DNA from: Cannabis sativa
Lineage: Eukaryota; Streptophyta; Magnoliopsida; Rosales; Cannabaceae
Length of the DNA: 64,000 nt
Assembly: GCF_029168945.1 (NCBI RefSeq)
Contig: NC_083605.1
Coordinates: 41,775,659-41,839,658 of the forward strand
Direction of reading: 5' to 3'
Numbering within the stretch: the first letter of the stretch is position 1; each line of letters opens with the position of its first letter. The translations under genes were made by a program, and so were the position numbers. Shown in pieces: positions 11,104 to 21,873 of this stretch. The notes under the pieces are model-generated. The model was given only the letters and a program-made list of their open reading frames with translations. It was not told the DNA's origin and ran no database searches.

Positions 11104-11130
11104 TGGATTAATAATTCTGGACTACTAACC
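11104..11130 (+). pseudogene. Fossil aspartic-protease motif after gag of element B
   Basis: At codon 301 of the gag frame, 10 codons after the stop, the bases encode WINNSGLLT; the copy in H encodes WIINSGLLT at exactly the same codon. Copia proteases start here with W-I-(I/L)-D-S-G. The catalytic Asp is replaced by Asn in both copies. I read this as a relic of the pol gene the family once had. Confidence 0.6.
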
Positions 11131-12842
11131 TTGTTTATTATTCTTCTTATAGCTAAACCTTCTTAAACTCGGGTGCTGTCTTAACGAGTTGGATTAGAAA
11201 GCTGGATGGTGGATGGAGATTGTCTATAATAAAGAAGAAGCTCTTTCATTTGAATTAATTGTTTAGTTTTTCAAACAATTTGGATTTCAAAGTTTTGGGA
11301 TCTTAACTCCGTGTTTGGTTCTCATAAATATTGCAAACAATTTTTGGTTTATAATAAATTTTTTTTATTGCAATTTATGAGTTGAGCTTCAGTTCTTTAT
11401 TTTTTACCGATTATTATATTTATTATGTTTGAATGTGTATGTGTTTTTATTATTGATGCAAATTCAAAAGTATTTAAACTCTTAACAGAGTTATTACTAC
11501 ATAAACACTTGAAGTTATTTCTATGTTTATGAATAATTGTTGGTTTCAAAAACAATTATTTGAGAATTTGTTTAATAAAAAGATCTTTTGATCTGATAGG
11601 GGTGGAGAAAAAGTTAAGAATAATATGCAGTTCAAACGATTTTTTATATCTAATGAACTCTGGATTATATTCAACTCCACAGACTCTCTATCACACTTAG
11701 AGATTTACAACCTTTAGGGGTGGACCATAATCTCTATAAACTTAGGGGTGGACTTTATTCTATAGTACCCTTTGTGACACATAATTTTAAACATGGAAAT
11801 AATATAATAAATTAGCTATTATCAGAATAAATCCTTGATCTTGATTATATGTTCCAGTTTAGATTTACTGTTGTAATAGTTATTGATACCATTAAAGTTC
11901 TTTGATAATGTTTCACATTACCTTGGTTGAGTGGGAGAATATTAAAATTCTTTACCCATCTTCGTTTGGTTGATAATTGTGATAGGAACTTAAGAACACC
12001 TCTGATAAAAACAAGTCTAACCATTCACATGGATAGACATAACTTATCAGAATTATGAGAATAAAATAGAAGAATTCTTGCATAGTCTATTCGAAAGACT
12101 GATTCAAGATGTCTATTTCTCATAACATTTTATGGTATCTTGATTTGATTGCTTAAATCTCTAGCAAGTATTTTTCACTTCAAATACTAGACTGCTATGT
12201 TGTTGAACTAACCTTAAAGAAACTTACAGTTTCGGCTTAAGATAATAAAGTCACAACGAGATGTTTCCAGAAACAATAGTAAAAGGTTAAGAGTATCTAA
12301 CCAGACATCTGCTATTGAGTGGGAGCCATCTGAGATGTAATCAAATGGGGAACATTAGGGGACAATCAAGAAAGATTTACAAAAGTGACGTATATGTTAT
12401 TAAGGAACTATTCATTAGTGATCCTGATATGCACACCGATTCATTGTGAGATGGTGGTTACTCTGGGGGTGGAGGAATCATTATAGAAGAGTGTTAAAAC
12501 CCATCTATAATTATTCAAGCTTCATCAGAGAAGATATAACTTTGTAAATTCAAAATTACCAGAAAGTTATTTTACTGAAGAAAATTCTACACTGCATTAT
12601 CTCAATTCCAAATTTTAAAATTTGAGAGATATGTCTTCTGGTTGTTCAGATGTACTTAATGGGAAGTAAGGATTTCAGTATCCCTTGACGAGTAAAGCAT
12701 AAGTAAGGGAAGGTTTCATGTGTCTCATGAACTTGATTCCAGATATATGGGTGAATTCATAGGTACTACACTTGATCAGAGGATCAAGACAAAAGATTGA
12801 TTGTAATGCACTACTTGTTTTATGTTAGTGCAAGTGGGAGTT
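11131..12842 (+). other. Non-coding 3' region of element B
   Basis: 1.7 kb with no credible frame. The purine-rich motif GGGGTGGA occurs at least four times (about 11,600, 11,718, 11,744, 12,465) and AGTGGGAG recurs near 11,930, 12,318 and 12,834; the last copy is the polypurine tract directly before the 3' LTR. The same motifs occur in H and F. Confidence 0.7.
12832..12840 (+). other. Polypurine tract of element B
   Basis: AAGTGGGAG, two bases before the 3' LTR (TGTTGGGTTTTATG). Element F has the matching GCAAGTGGGAG next to its 3' LTR. Confidence 0.8.
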
Positions 12843-14779
12843 TGTTGGGTTTTATGCCCTAAATAAAACTCATTACAATCTGATTAGTTATCAATTTAGA
12901 AGTGAAGCATGTTTACATGTATGTTACATGTTTATGGTTATTTGATATATGCACAAAATCAGTTAAATCCAGAACATATAGTTATTCACAATTACAGTAT
13001 CGTCAATACAGTGGAATGTGATTGTGATTATATGATTCAAAAGATTTGGCCCCTATTCGTCAGTGTTTTGGATTTACACTGATGTGATAATCAGCGATGA
13101 AGTATACTTACACTTGGAGTAAGTGTTATGTTCTTTCCAGAACATTGGCAAAGTATATTGGTTTCGAATGCATGGAGTATGCATTGGACTAGACCGATAT
13201 TGAACTTGGTTAAAGATATTGTAAACTTATCGTTGTATATTTCCAAGTCAATGTCAGAAGTTGATCTTAGATTAAGAGAATCTAAATCCTGATATGCTTA
13301 GGCTCAATCTCAGGAGTGCTATTCTTGTTCTTTGATTTATTAGTTAAAGCCTGTTTTGAGTCAGGATAATACATATATTTTGGGAACATGATGGCATAAC
13401 TGAATAGGGAGTGTTAAACATAAATATGGAAATCTATACCTTCTACTGGTGTATAGAAGTAAAGTGATGATTCCTTTTGAGCTTAGTTAAATAGAAGTAA
13501 ATGGATGAGCTCTTGTTTCAGTGACTATATATTAGATCACTAAAACATCATTTACAGGTAACTAAGTGTTCAAATGGGCAAAATACATTGAGGGGTGTAA
13601 ACGGTAAATTAGTCCCGTCTCGATGTAAATCATCTATATAGAGGATCTCTAAATCACATTAAGATTATAACAATGGTTAAATGAGATAGCATATTGATAT
13701 CGTGAAACATATGATATGCTCTATATAAGTCTGAGAGTGTAATTCCAAGTTCTAAGAGTGGATTCAACGAGGAATTAATAAGTTAGGGATTTACTTGGTA
13801 AATCGGTTCAACTTATTGGAAGCTCAGAATATAGATCAATGGTCCCCATTCTAGTTGAGACTATACTGTTTGTAGGACTCTATAATTGATTTATGATTAA
13901 TCAATTATAATTCTAAAAGTTAGACTATGTCTAATTTGTGAATTCTCACAGTTTAAGGATGAAATCGTAAATACGAGGGTTTCTAGGTTTAATTATTAAT
14001 TATGACACTTTGCATGTCTGAATTAATAATTAATTTTAAATGGCAATATTATTTAATAATCTATTTTAGTTATTAAATAATTGGTTTTGGCATTTAAATG
14101 ATTAGAATTGGAAAAATGGCATTTTTGGAGAAATAGAAACAAAATTGAGGAGACTGCAAAATCAATGTGAGGCCCATTCACACCATGGCCGGCCACATCA
14201 TTGCCTTTTCCCAATTATTATTTTTCAATTTAATTTGTCATTTAATTGCTAATCAAAGCCTAGCCTAAATAGGAAAGTGGTGAATCACACTAAATAAGGC
14301 AGTTATTCTATTACACAGTAAAAGAGGAAACTGTTTATTTGGAAAGTTGTGGTCTTCTCTTTTCCTATTTATAGCAGCCCCTCTCTTCTCTTTGGATGCA
14401 TGTGTGTTGCTTGAGAAACTTTGCTCTGCAAAGTGTATCACACGAAAATAAGAGAGAAAAACAAAGAGAGATTTCGAAATTCCCTAGTGAGAGAGAAGTG
14501 CCCACTCACATCATTCAGTATCTCATCATAGTTTGGAAGACTGTGAAGGATCACATCCAACTGAAGAACTTTCGGGCTCAGATCTTGATTATACTCTGCT
14601 ACAGACAGGAATCAAGGGTTAGAGATCTGAGTGGAAGGAGACATAAATTCCGCTGCAATCACTGTAAGTTATTCTTAACTTTTATGTGTTTAGTTCATCG
14701 TTTTAGAAGTTCAATATTAGGTTGTTAAATCAACATACTTGCAATAGATCTAAGATCCTGGATAAATATAATTCCAACA
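12843..14779 (+). repeat. 3' LTR of element B
   Basis: The LTR is 1,937 bp, beginning TGTTGGGTTTTATGCCC and ending ATAATTCCAACA. Bases 13,880-14,779 are nearly identical to 5873-6772, the surviving part of the 5' LTR, so insertion is fairly recent. A TATA-like box TATTTATAG lies at 14,366-14,374, followed by a pyrimidine-rich leader. The base after it begins element A, whose first five bases CACTG would be B's target duplication. Confidence 0.92.
14366..14374 (+). promoter_or_regulatory. TATA-like box in LTR of element B
   Basis: TATTTATAG. The LTR of relative H has TATAAATAG (36,829-36,837) and that of F TATATAAAG (57,312-57,320, minus strand) in the corresponding stretch, which supports a core promoter here. 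Confidence 0.6.
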
Positions 14780-14780
14780 C

Positions 14781-15233
14781 ACTGTTACCCGAATCCTCGA
14801 TAATATGGGGGTGACGGGAACTGAGAGGGTAAATTGTGCGGCCTTTATGTTTCAAGATCATGCCCGCGTCTGGTGGGACATAGTGAATCAAACCCGAGAT
14901 GTCAGTGTGATGACATGGGATGAGTTTAAGAAACTTTTTGAAGAAAAGTTTTATAATGTGGCTGTACGGACATCACACCAGGAAGACTTTGTGAAGTTGA
15001 CTCAAGGGAAGATGTCGGTGGCTGAATGTACTCTGGAATTTGACCGATTATCTAAATTTGCTGGTGATTTGGTGCCTACCGATTTTACCAGAAAACAAAA
15101 GTATGTTCGAGGACTGAATGCTACAATCAGTCGAGACTTGAAAATTACCACATCCCATGACACCCTGTATAAGAGGGTGGTAGATTTGGCTTTAATTGCT
15201 GAAGAGGCTGAGCAGCAAGTGATGAAAGAGTAG
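14781..15233 (+). pseudogene. Gag core of element A, truncated at 5' by element B
   Basis: The frame is open from the first base of A sequence and encodes the C-terminal half of the Retrotrans_gag core (MGVTGTERVNCAAF..., a WWDIV block, the KLFEEKFY block and a FDRLSKFA block). In related G the same block begins at about residue 160 of Gag, so the N-terminus is cut off by the B insertion. The frame then stops at TAG 15,231-15,233, before the zinc knuckle. The downstream frame continues in the same phase, so the stop is a point mutation. Confidence 0.85.
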
Positions 15234-17795
15234 GCTGTAAAGGATGTAGCCATGGCATCAAACCCTCTTGCTTGTGGTAATTTCAGTAAGGGGATCGACA
15301 GTAGCAACCCTGAGCACAAGCGGAAGGCTGAAGCTTCTGGAGCTTCAGGAGGTAATAGAAAGTTTCGGGGAAACAGAGGTGGCCGTCAAGGCCACGGGTC
15401 CTCATTTCGGTCATACCCTGAGTGCCCTAAATGTAAGAAGCATCATCCTGGTGAGTGCCGAGCCAAGGCATGTTTCCAGTGTGGCGTGGTGGGCCACTTT
15501 ATCAGGGATTGTCCCCAAGCTAAGAGAGAAGAGCCTAAGAAGAATGTTGCTCAGAACCCGGGGCGACTTTTCACTATAACTCAGGCAGATGCTGATGCTA
15601 GTCAGTCAGTTGTGACAGGTCAGTTATCTATTACTGGTTGTGCTTATACTGTGTTATTTGATTCTGGAGCTACTCATTCATATGTATCGAGTAGAGTGAT
15701 AGAAAGTTTGCATAAGCCATGTGATATTTATGCTTCGGGGTTTGGAACCCTGTTACCCTCGGGAGACCTGATAGTATCCACAAGGTGGATTCGGTCCTTG
15801 TCTTTTTGGATTGACGGTTGCGAATTGATCTCCAATCTAATTGAACTGCAATTATCTGATTTTGACATAATCCTGGGAATGGATTTTCTGCCCAAGTATG
15901 GAGCAATGATCGACCGTAAACGAAAGATGGTAGTGTTTGAGCCCGAGAGTGCTAACCCAGCGTTGTTCGTGGGTAAAGTTCAGGGGGCGCGCATACCAAG
16001 AATATCGATGTTGAAAGCTAAAGACCTGATGGGTAGAGGTTGTCTAGGGTTCATAGTCACTGCAGTGGACACTAGCCAACCTGTGACATCAGGGCCTGAG
16101 GATATGAAATTGGTATGTGAGTTCCTTGATGTCTTTCCAGAAGATTTGCCGGGATTGCCACCTGTTCGGGAAATTGAATTTGTTATTGAACTGGCTCCGG
16201 GAGTAGATCCAGTGACTAAGGCACCGTACCGTATGGCTCCAGCCGAGTTGAAGGAATTGAAGATACAGTTGCAAGAGTTATTGAATCTGGGATTCATTAG
16301 ACCGAGCTATTCACCTTGGGGTGCTCCGGTTTTATTTGTGAAGAAGAAAGACGGAACCCTGCGAATGTGTATTGACTACCGAGAGTTGAACAAGCTTACC
16401 ATTAAGAACAAATATCCCTTACCTCGAATTGATGATCTGTTTGATCAACTGAAAGGGAAGACAGTCTTTTCTAAGATCGATCTTCGCTCAGGCTATCATC
16501 AGCTGAGAATCCAAGAGGAAGATATTCCGAAAACTGCGTTCCGTACTAGGTATGGACACTATGAATTTCTTGTGATGTCTTTTGGACTCACTAATGCCCC
16601 GGCAGCATTCATGGATTTGATGAATCGAGTGTTTAAGGATTATCTGGATAGGTTCGTGATTGTGTTTATCGATGAAATTTTAGTGTACTCTGAGACGGAA
16701 GAAGAGCATGAATTGCATCTCAGAGCGGTTTTACAAAGGTTACGGGATCACAAGCTTTATGCTAAATTTAAAAAGTGTGAGTTCTGGTTATCTCGTGTCT
16801 CATTCTTGGGGCACATAGTGGATAAAGATGGGATCATGGTGGATACGGCCAAGATTGAAGCTGTTCGGGATTGGCCAGCACCGAAATCAGCTACAGAGGT
16901 TAGAAGTTTTCTGGGTTTGGCTGGTTATTACCGTCGGTTCGTTGAGGGTTTTTCTAAAATTGCTGTACCCTTAATGGAGCTGACTCGAAAGAATCAGAAA
17001 TTTGTTTGGACTGATCGGTGTGAGAAAAGGTTCCTGGAGTTAAAGCAACGCTTAATTACCGCTCCTGTACTAACTCTTCCTTCAGATAAGGAAAAGTTTG
17101 TGGTATATTGTGATGCCTCGAGACAGGGTCTCGGCTGTGTGCTTATGCAGGCAGGGAGGGTAATAGCTTATGCTTCTCGACAGTTAAAGGAGTACGAGCA
17201 GAGGTACCCTATTCACGATTTAGAACTCGCAGCAGTGGTATTTGCGCTAAAGATTTGGCGGCATTACCTTTATGGCAGGAAATGTGAGATATACACTGAT
17301 CACAAAAGTCTAAAATATTTCTTCACCCAGAAAGACTTGAATATGAGACAGAGGCGTTGGCTAGAACTTGTGAAAGATTATGATTGTGAGATTCTTTATC
17401 ACCCTGGTAAAGCCAACGTAGTTGCTGATGCCCTGAGTAGAAAAGGTCAGAGTCAGCTGAGTTCTATGAAGCGAATCTCCCAACAACTGGCAAATGAAAT
17501 GACTCGAGCTCAAATTGAGTTGGTTGTGGGGCAATTGGCTAATATTACCCTGCAATCCACTCTTCTTGAGAGAATTAAAGAAGCGCAAAAGCAGGATTCA
17601 GAATTGATAAAAACCCGAGCTAGGGTTTCGGTCGGGAAGGCTAGTGATTTTTCAGTGGATGAAATGGGAATGTTGAGATTTGGGAATCGAATTTGTGTGC
17701 CTATGGATGAGAACATCAAGAAAGAGATCATGGATGAGTCTCACACGACTCCTTATTCAGTTCATCAGGGTCGACAAAGATGTACGAAGACCTAA
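15234..17795 (+). pseudogene. Nucleocapsid, protease, RT and RNase H part of the polyprotein of element A
   Basis: In phase with the Gag piece; first ATG at 15,252. Counting from it: CX2CX4HX4C knuckle at C74, C77, H82, C87; protease [10 protein letters not shown] with D137-S-G; a second protease block ILGMDF near 212; RT with a [13 protein letters not shown] block and KIDLRSGYH; the catalytic motif reads FIDE (D474, E475) instead of FIDD; RNase H starts at FVVYCDAS; an integrase zinc-binding region begins near the end. The Asp to Glu change at 16,674-16,676 hits the RT active site. A 1-nt loss near 17,767 shifts the frame and the product ends at 17,795, before the integrase core. Confidence 0.88.
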
Positions 17796-18826
17796 AAGCC
17801 ATGTTTTGGTGGCCAGGTATGAAGAATGACATCGCTGAGTATGTTGCAAAGTGCCTTACGTGTCAGCAAGTGAAGGCTGAACACCAGCGACCTGCAGGGT
17901 TGCTGCAACCGCTGAAAATACCAGAATGGAAATGGGAAGATATAACTATGGATTTTTTAATAGGTATGCCTAGAACCACGGGACAGTATGACTCTGTGTG
18001 GGTCATAGTGGACAGATTTACAAAGTCTGCTCACTTTTTACCTGTTCGGACGAACTTCTCCATTGATCAGTATGCTGAGTTATATGCCAGAGAAATTGTT
18101 CGTCTGCATGGTGTCCCAAATTCTATTGTGTCGGATAGAGATCCGAAGTTTACATCAAGATCCTGGGAAAGTCTGCATCGAGCTATGGGAACACAATTAA
18201 AGTTCAGCACACCTTTTCATCCTCAGACGGATGGACAATCCGAGAGGACCATTCAGATTTTAGAAGACATGCTACGGGCATGCGTGCTTGACTTTGAAGA
18301 ATCATGGGTAAAGTACCTTCCCCTGATCGAGTTTTCTTATAATAACAGCTATCAGGCAACAATCGGGATGGCTCCTTATGAACTTTTGTATGGAAGGAAA
18401 TGTAGATCGCCCATTCACTGGGATGAAGTGGGTGAAAGAAAGTTCTTGGGTCCCGAAGCTGTTCAGAAAACAAGTGAGGCAGTTGACAAAATTAGAGCGC
18501 GAATGCTCGTGGCTCAGAGTAGGCAGAAGAGTTATGCCGATCCAAAGCGTCGAGATATTGATTTTCAGGTCGGAGACATGGTATTTCTCAGAATATCTCC
18601 GATGAAAGGCATAAAACGCTTTGGGAAGAAAGGGAAACTTAGTCCAAGGTTCATCGGACCTTTTGAAATCCTTGAGAGGATAGGGCAAGTAGCGTACAAG
18701 TTGGCTATGCCCCCAGCGCTGGAGGCTGTACACAATGTGTTTCATGTTTCAATGCTTCGGAAGTATGTCTCAGACTCGTCCCATGTTCTGAGTTATGAAG
18801 CGTTGGAACTACAACCGGACTTATGA
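17780..18826 (+). pseudogene. Integrase of element A, in shifted frame
   Basis: Continues the polyprotein after the frameshift. It has the C-X2-C half of the HHCC zinc-binding site (CLTCQ), then the catalytic triad D58, D119, E155 with the expected 35-residue spacing between the last two, and a GKLSPRFIGPFEIL C-terminal domain. It would cut and join the cDNA ends into the host chromosome in the nucleus. The ATG at 17,780 is internal and not a true start. The frame stops at TGA 18,824-18,826, before the chromodomain-like tail. Confidence 0.88.
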
Positions 18827-18988
18827 TACGAGGAACAACCAGTGCAGATACTTGATAGAAGAGAGAAAGTCTTAAGAAGCAAGACTGTGGCACTGGGGAA
18901 AGTACTGTGGAGGAACAGTATAGTAGAAGAGGCAACCTGGGAGCTCGAGACGGATATGCAGCAGAAATATCCGGAGTTGTTCAGGTAA
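18827..18988 (+). pseudogene. Chromodomain-like tail of element A integrase
   Basis: In phase with the integrase after its TGA: starts YEEQPVQILDRREK, contains LWRNSIVEEATWELE and ends at TAA 18,986-18,988. In chromoviruses this C-terminal region reads chromatin marks and guides integration. Only one in-frame stop separates it from integrase. Confidence 0.8.
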
Positions 18989-19009
18989 ATTTCGGGACGA
19001 AATGTCTAT

Positions 19010-19020
19010 AAGGAGGGGGT
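19010..19020 (+). other. Polypurine tract of element A
   Basis: AAGGAGGGGGT, three bases before the 3' LTR, preceded by TTCGGGACGAAAT as in element G (minus strand near 44,700). Confidence 0.9.
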
Positions 19021-19023
19021 AAT

Positions 19024-21381
19024 TGTAATACCCATAATTAAGAAAAGGATTAGCAAAACCCTAATTAGATAATTGTGAGTTAATTGAGGAATTATATTAT
19101 TATATAGTTCAATACATGTGAAATTATATGAAATTTAACATGTTAAAGACCCCGTTGGTGAGCCAGGGGCATTTTGGTAATTATGACCCGAGAAGGGTAA
19201 ATTGTTGAGATTAATTTAATTATGTGTTTAATAGAACTATATTATCATATAGTATGCCTGTGTTGTCTTTTCAGGTGTGTTCTGACAGGTTGGCGCGGTA
19301 TAGTCACACTCGGGAATTTCGGGCCGAACCGGGTTCGGGCCCGAAATGTAAATTGAATTGATTATTTGGCATTTTATTTGATAATATGATAATCTGAAAT
19401 TTATTTGGAAATATTTGAGTGTGAAATGGCATTTATGCCCTTAAAAAGGAATATTATGGTTTTTTAGCCCTAAGGGCAAAATGGTCATTTCAGCATAAGG
19501 GATTTACTTTGAATTAAATGATTTTTGGAAAGAATAGGATTTATTTTTCTGGGTTAATCTCTCTCTCACCCGAACCCTCTCTTTCCCTAAAGCCCTTTTG
19601 GTTTTCAAAGTATATTTGTGGAGAATTGCTTAAAAATTGGGTGTGCATTGGAGCTTTGGATTGTGGTTTCTTGAGCTTGAAGTCTAGGTAACTCTTTCTG
19701 AGTTTCTATTGAATTTTAATTAGTGGAATCTTGCTGAAATTGTTGTGAAAATGCATGAATTAGTTGATATGTTCTTGCTCATGCATGTTTCTAAGCTTGG
19801 TGTTTAATCTTGATGATTTTTGGTAAGAAAATGCATGATTTATGTTGTTGAGCTTGTATTATGATTATAGGCTATTTTCTAGCTTGGAATCATGTGTTCT
19901 GAGGATTTTTTTACTGTTGGAAATTGTTTGGGTTATTGGAGATGAAACTCTTGTTCAAGAGCTTAAAGTTACTTAGTTAAATCATGAATTTTATGTTGTT
20001 TGAGTAATCTGAAATTGAGGAATTATTATTGGAATTGATGCATGAAATAGGTTATTTTGACCCCTTAATAATTGTTAGTAACCTTATTTGATGATTTGAG
20101 ATTTGGTTGTGAATTTGCAAAGAAAGATTGAGTTTTTGGGTTGAAATTCGAGTTGAGCTTGCTTGTTTTCTGGGTTCTGCACCCAGATGCCGCGGCATGC
20201 TCTGGAGCATGCCGCGGTCCGCTCCTCTGAGGGGACCTGGGAATTTGTCCCAGGTGTCGCGGCATGGTCTGGGCATGCCGCGGCCCACCCTGGTGATTTT
20301 TGGGCAGTTTGTGTTGAATTTTTGAAAATGCATAACTTTGTGATCCGAACTCCGATTCGCGAGTTCTTTATATCATTGGAAAGCTCGTTCCGAGCTCTGT
20401 ATAATTATCTGAGTTATAAATGCCATGTTTGAATTTTATGAGTTGGAAATCAGGGGTTAACCCTAAGTGTGAATTATCCCGGATTTGTGTGACTAGGATT
20501 ACCGGCACCTGATCAGGAGCACCTGGGGATTCAGAATCTCCTTTTATAGCTGGACAACCGGTAAGACAGTAGTTTGCACGTAGAGTATGCGCGGTGGCGC
20601 TTATGTGAATATGATATGCATGAATGTTTAGTAACCGAGATTAGGGTTATTACCCTAATAGGAACGGTCTGTTAGCCTAGGGTTATTACTCTAGTGGAAT
20701 ATGTGTATAATGCCATGCCATGTTAAATGAAATGAAATTTAAGGATTATGTGCTCAAGGCATAATAAGGTTGGACTCGGTACTCATAACCGAGATGAACC
20801 ACTTCTAAGGCCTTAATGTAATCAGACGTATGAGAGCAACACGTGGGTCTACGTCACGTAGATTTAATTAGATGTGTGAGCGCAACACATAGGTCTACGC
20901 CACGTAGGCATAAATGGGCATGTTGATATAGTGATCAGGTCTGTGCTATACATACATATATGTGAATAAGCATAATATATGTGTTATGATTTATACTGTC
21001 TTACTGGGCTTGGCTCACAGGTGCTCTACTGTGCAGGAAAGGGTAAGGTAATAGCTGATCAGCCATGAGTTCCAGGAGCAGACGAAGAATGTACATGTTC
21101 ATGCCACTTCAGACCAAGCGGGTTATGGGTCTAGCAGTGTTGACTTTTGTATTCTGTTTTGCCGCTTAGGTCGGCTAGTAAGAAAGAACTTGTAATAATT
21201 TTGTAAATATTTTTGGGATCCCAACTATGTTTGAAAGGTTTAAATATATTACAAGTTTATTTTCAGTCTGTTTAATATAAAAGTTCAAATTCTGCGCTAT
21301 TTTTAATTAGAAATCCCGGTTAGGGGATTAGGGTTTCATAATAGTTTTTGGGTAGCGTGCCTAATTAGTTAGGGCATTATA
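19024..21381 (+). repeat. 3' LTR of element A
   Basis: The LTR starts TGTAATACCC and ends about 21,381 in GGGCATTATA, where TA replaces the usual CA; the exact end is uncertain by a few bases because the other LTR is off the window. It contains GC-rich palindromes at 20,190-20,217 and 20,258-20,282, and duplicated small hairpins at 20,641-20,693 and 20,849-20,907. No gene is visible; short frames near 20,052-20,432 result from the GC-rich island. Confidence 0.8.
20190..20282 (+). repeat. GC-rich palindromes in LTR of element A
   Basis: Perfect 13-bp arms CCGCGGCATGCTC / GAGCATGCCGCGG with a 2-base loop (20,190-20,217), then CCTGGG/CCCAGG (20,236-20,254), then CGCGGCATG/CATGCCGCG with a 7-base loop (20,258-20,282). 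The GCGGCATG core is shared by the first and third, so one probably arose from the other. Confidence 0.8.
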
Positions 21382-21444
21382 TTATTTACTTCTTATTATT
21401 GGCTAGATCTTTTAGGATTTTATATGCTGTGAGTTGAATTGCGA

Positions 21445-21565
21445 GAGTATTAATCGCTTTTCCAAATGGTGGGTGTGTCACAGTATTCTAATGGTCATAT
21501 ACGCGGTTATATGCCCCTTGAGATACTGTGATACACCCAGCCATTTGCGGCATGCGTTAATATTC
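21445..21565 (+). promoter_or_regulatory. Tandem hairpin 1 upstream of the antisense gene of E
   Basis: Long imperfect stem: outer arms 21,445-21,457 / 21,554-21,565, then AAATGG/CCATTT, GGGTGT/ACACCC and TCACAGTAT/ATACTGTGA, with an inner stem CATATA/TATATG (21,496-21,501 / 21,508-21,513). Unpaired CCCCTTGAG follows the inner stem (21,514-21,522) and an AG bulge precedes the last 3' arm. It is paralogous to hairpin 2. Confidence 0.8.
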
Positions 21566-21601
21566 AAATGAGCGTACTACTTGGCTGATAGGTAGTCTCG
21601 G

Positions 21602-21682
21602 AACGGTGGGAGTAACTCAGTAATTTCAGGGTCATGCTTGAGAACGCATGCCCCTTGAGTAACTGAGTTTCTCCCAGCCGTT
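21602..21682 (+). promoter_or_regulatory. Tandem hairpin 2 upstream of the antisense gene of E
   Basis: Arms AACGG/CCGTT, GGGAG/CTCCC and AACTCAGT/ACTGAGTT, inner stem CATGC/GCATG (21,633-21,637 / 21,646-21,650). The unpaired CCCCTTGAG (21,651-21,659) and the AG bulge before the last arm are the same as in hairpin 1, 137 bases upstream, while the paired bases differ in a compensating way. Confidence 0.8.
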
Positions 21683-21750
21683 TCTGGAGGTATATCGCTT
21701 GGCCCAGGATGCGTGACTTATTCGCATCTCTACTCGCATATGGATGGGGT

Positions 21751-21776
21751 GGTCAGCATTCGTAAGGATGTTGACC
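21751..21776 (+). other. Small hairpin before the antisense gene of E
   Basis: GGTCAGCAT / ATGTTGACC with an 8-base loop and one G-T pair. It lies about 100 bases before the predicted first coding exon. Confidence 0.5.
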
Positions 21777-21873
21777 ATTCTATCAAGTGCGACTTTATAA
21801 TTTTAATGCGGGTGAGATCACTTATTTTTGTTTTCACACATTCATCGCGCTGAAAAGATCTTCTATCTTTCAG

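Larger units (their letters stand above)
5873..14779 (+). mobile_element. Element B: gag-only Ty1/copia-like LTR retrotransposon (TR-GAG type)
   Basis: Plus-strand element with part of the 5' LTR (5873-6772; the rest lies left of element C), a PBS-like site, a long AT-rich leader, one intact gag gene (10,204-11,076), a long non-coding 3' region and a complete 3' LTR (12,843-14,779). There is no RT, RNase H or integrase frame on either strand, so it must depend on enzymes from another element. The architecture (LTRs, PBS, gag alone, PPT) corresponds to the described TR-GAG class of non-autonomous plant elements. It is inserted in the gag of element A: A's Gag frame starts at the base after B's LTR. 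Elements H, F and fragment I in this window are relatives. Confidence 0.85.
14780..21381 (+). mobile_element. Element A: Tekay/Del-type Ty3/gypsy chromovirus, right part
   Basis: Plus-strand element visible from the middle of gag to the end of the 3' LTR (19,024-21,381). Order: Gag core, zinc knuckle, protease, RT, RNase H, integrase, chromodomain-like tail, PPT, LTR. The tail motif WRN..VEEATWELE and the LTR of over 2 kb fit the Tekay/Del clade. It differs from G and C in sequence and is a second family. It carries several inactivating changes. Its left part lies beyond B and C, off the window; it appears to be inserted in the 3' part of element E. Confidence 0.88.

Noticed and set aside
15231..15233. 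TAG between Gag core and nucleocapsid of A as programmed readthrough
   Set aside because: It sits before the zinc knuckle, not at the end of Gag, and neither G nor C shows a stop there; it looks like a point mutation.
20641..20658. Telomere-like TTAGGGT / ACCCTAA
   Set aside because: It is one hairpin of a duplicated pair in A's LTR, without tandem telomeric repeats.
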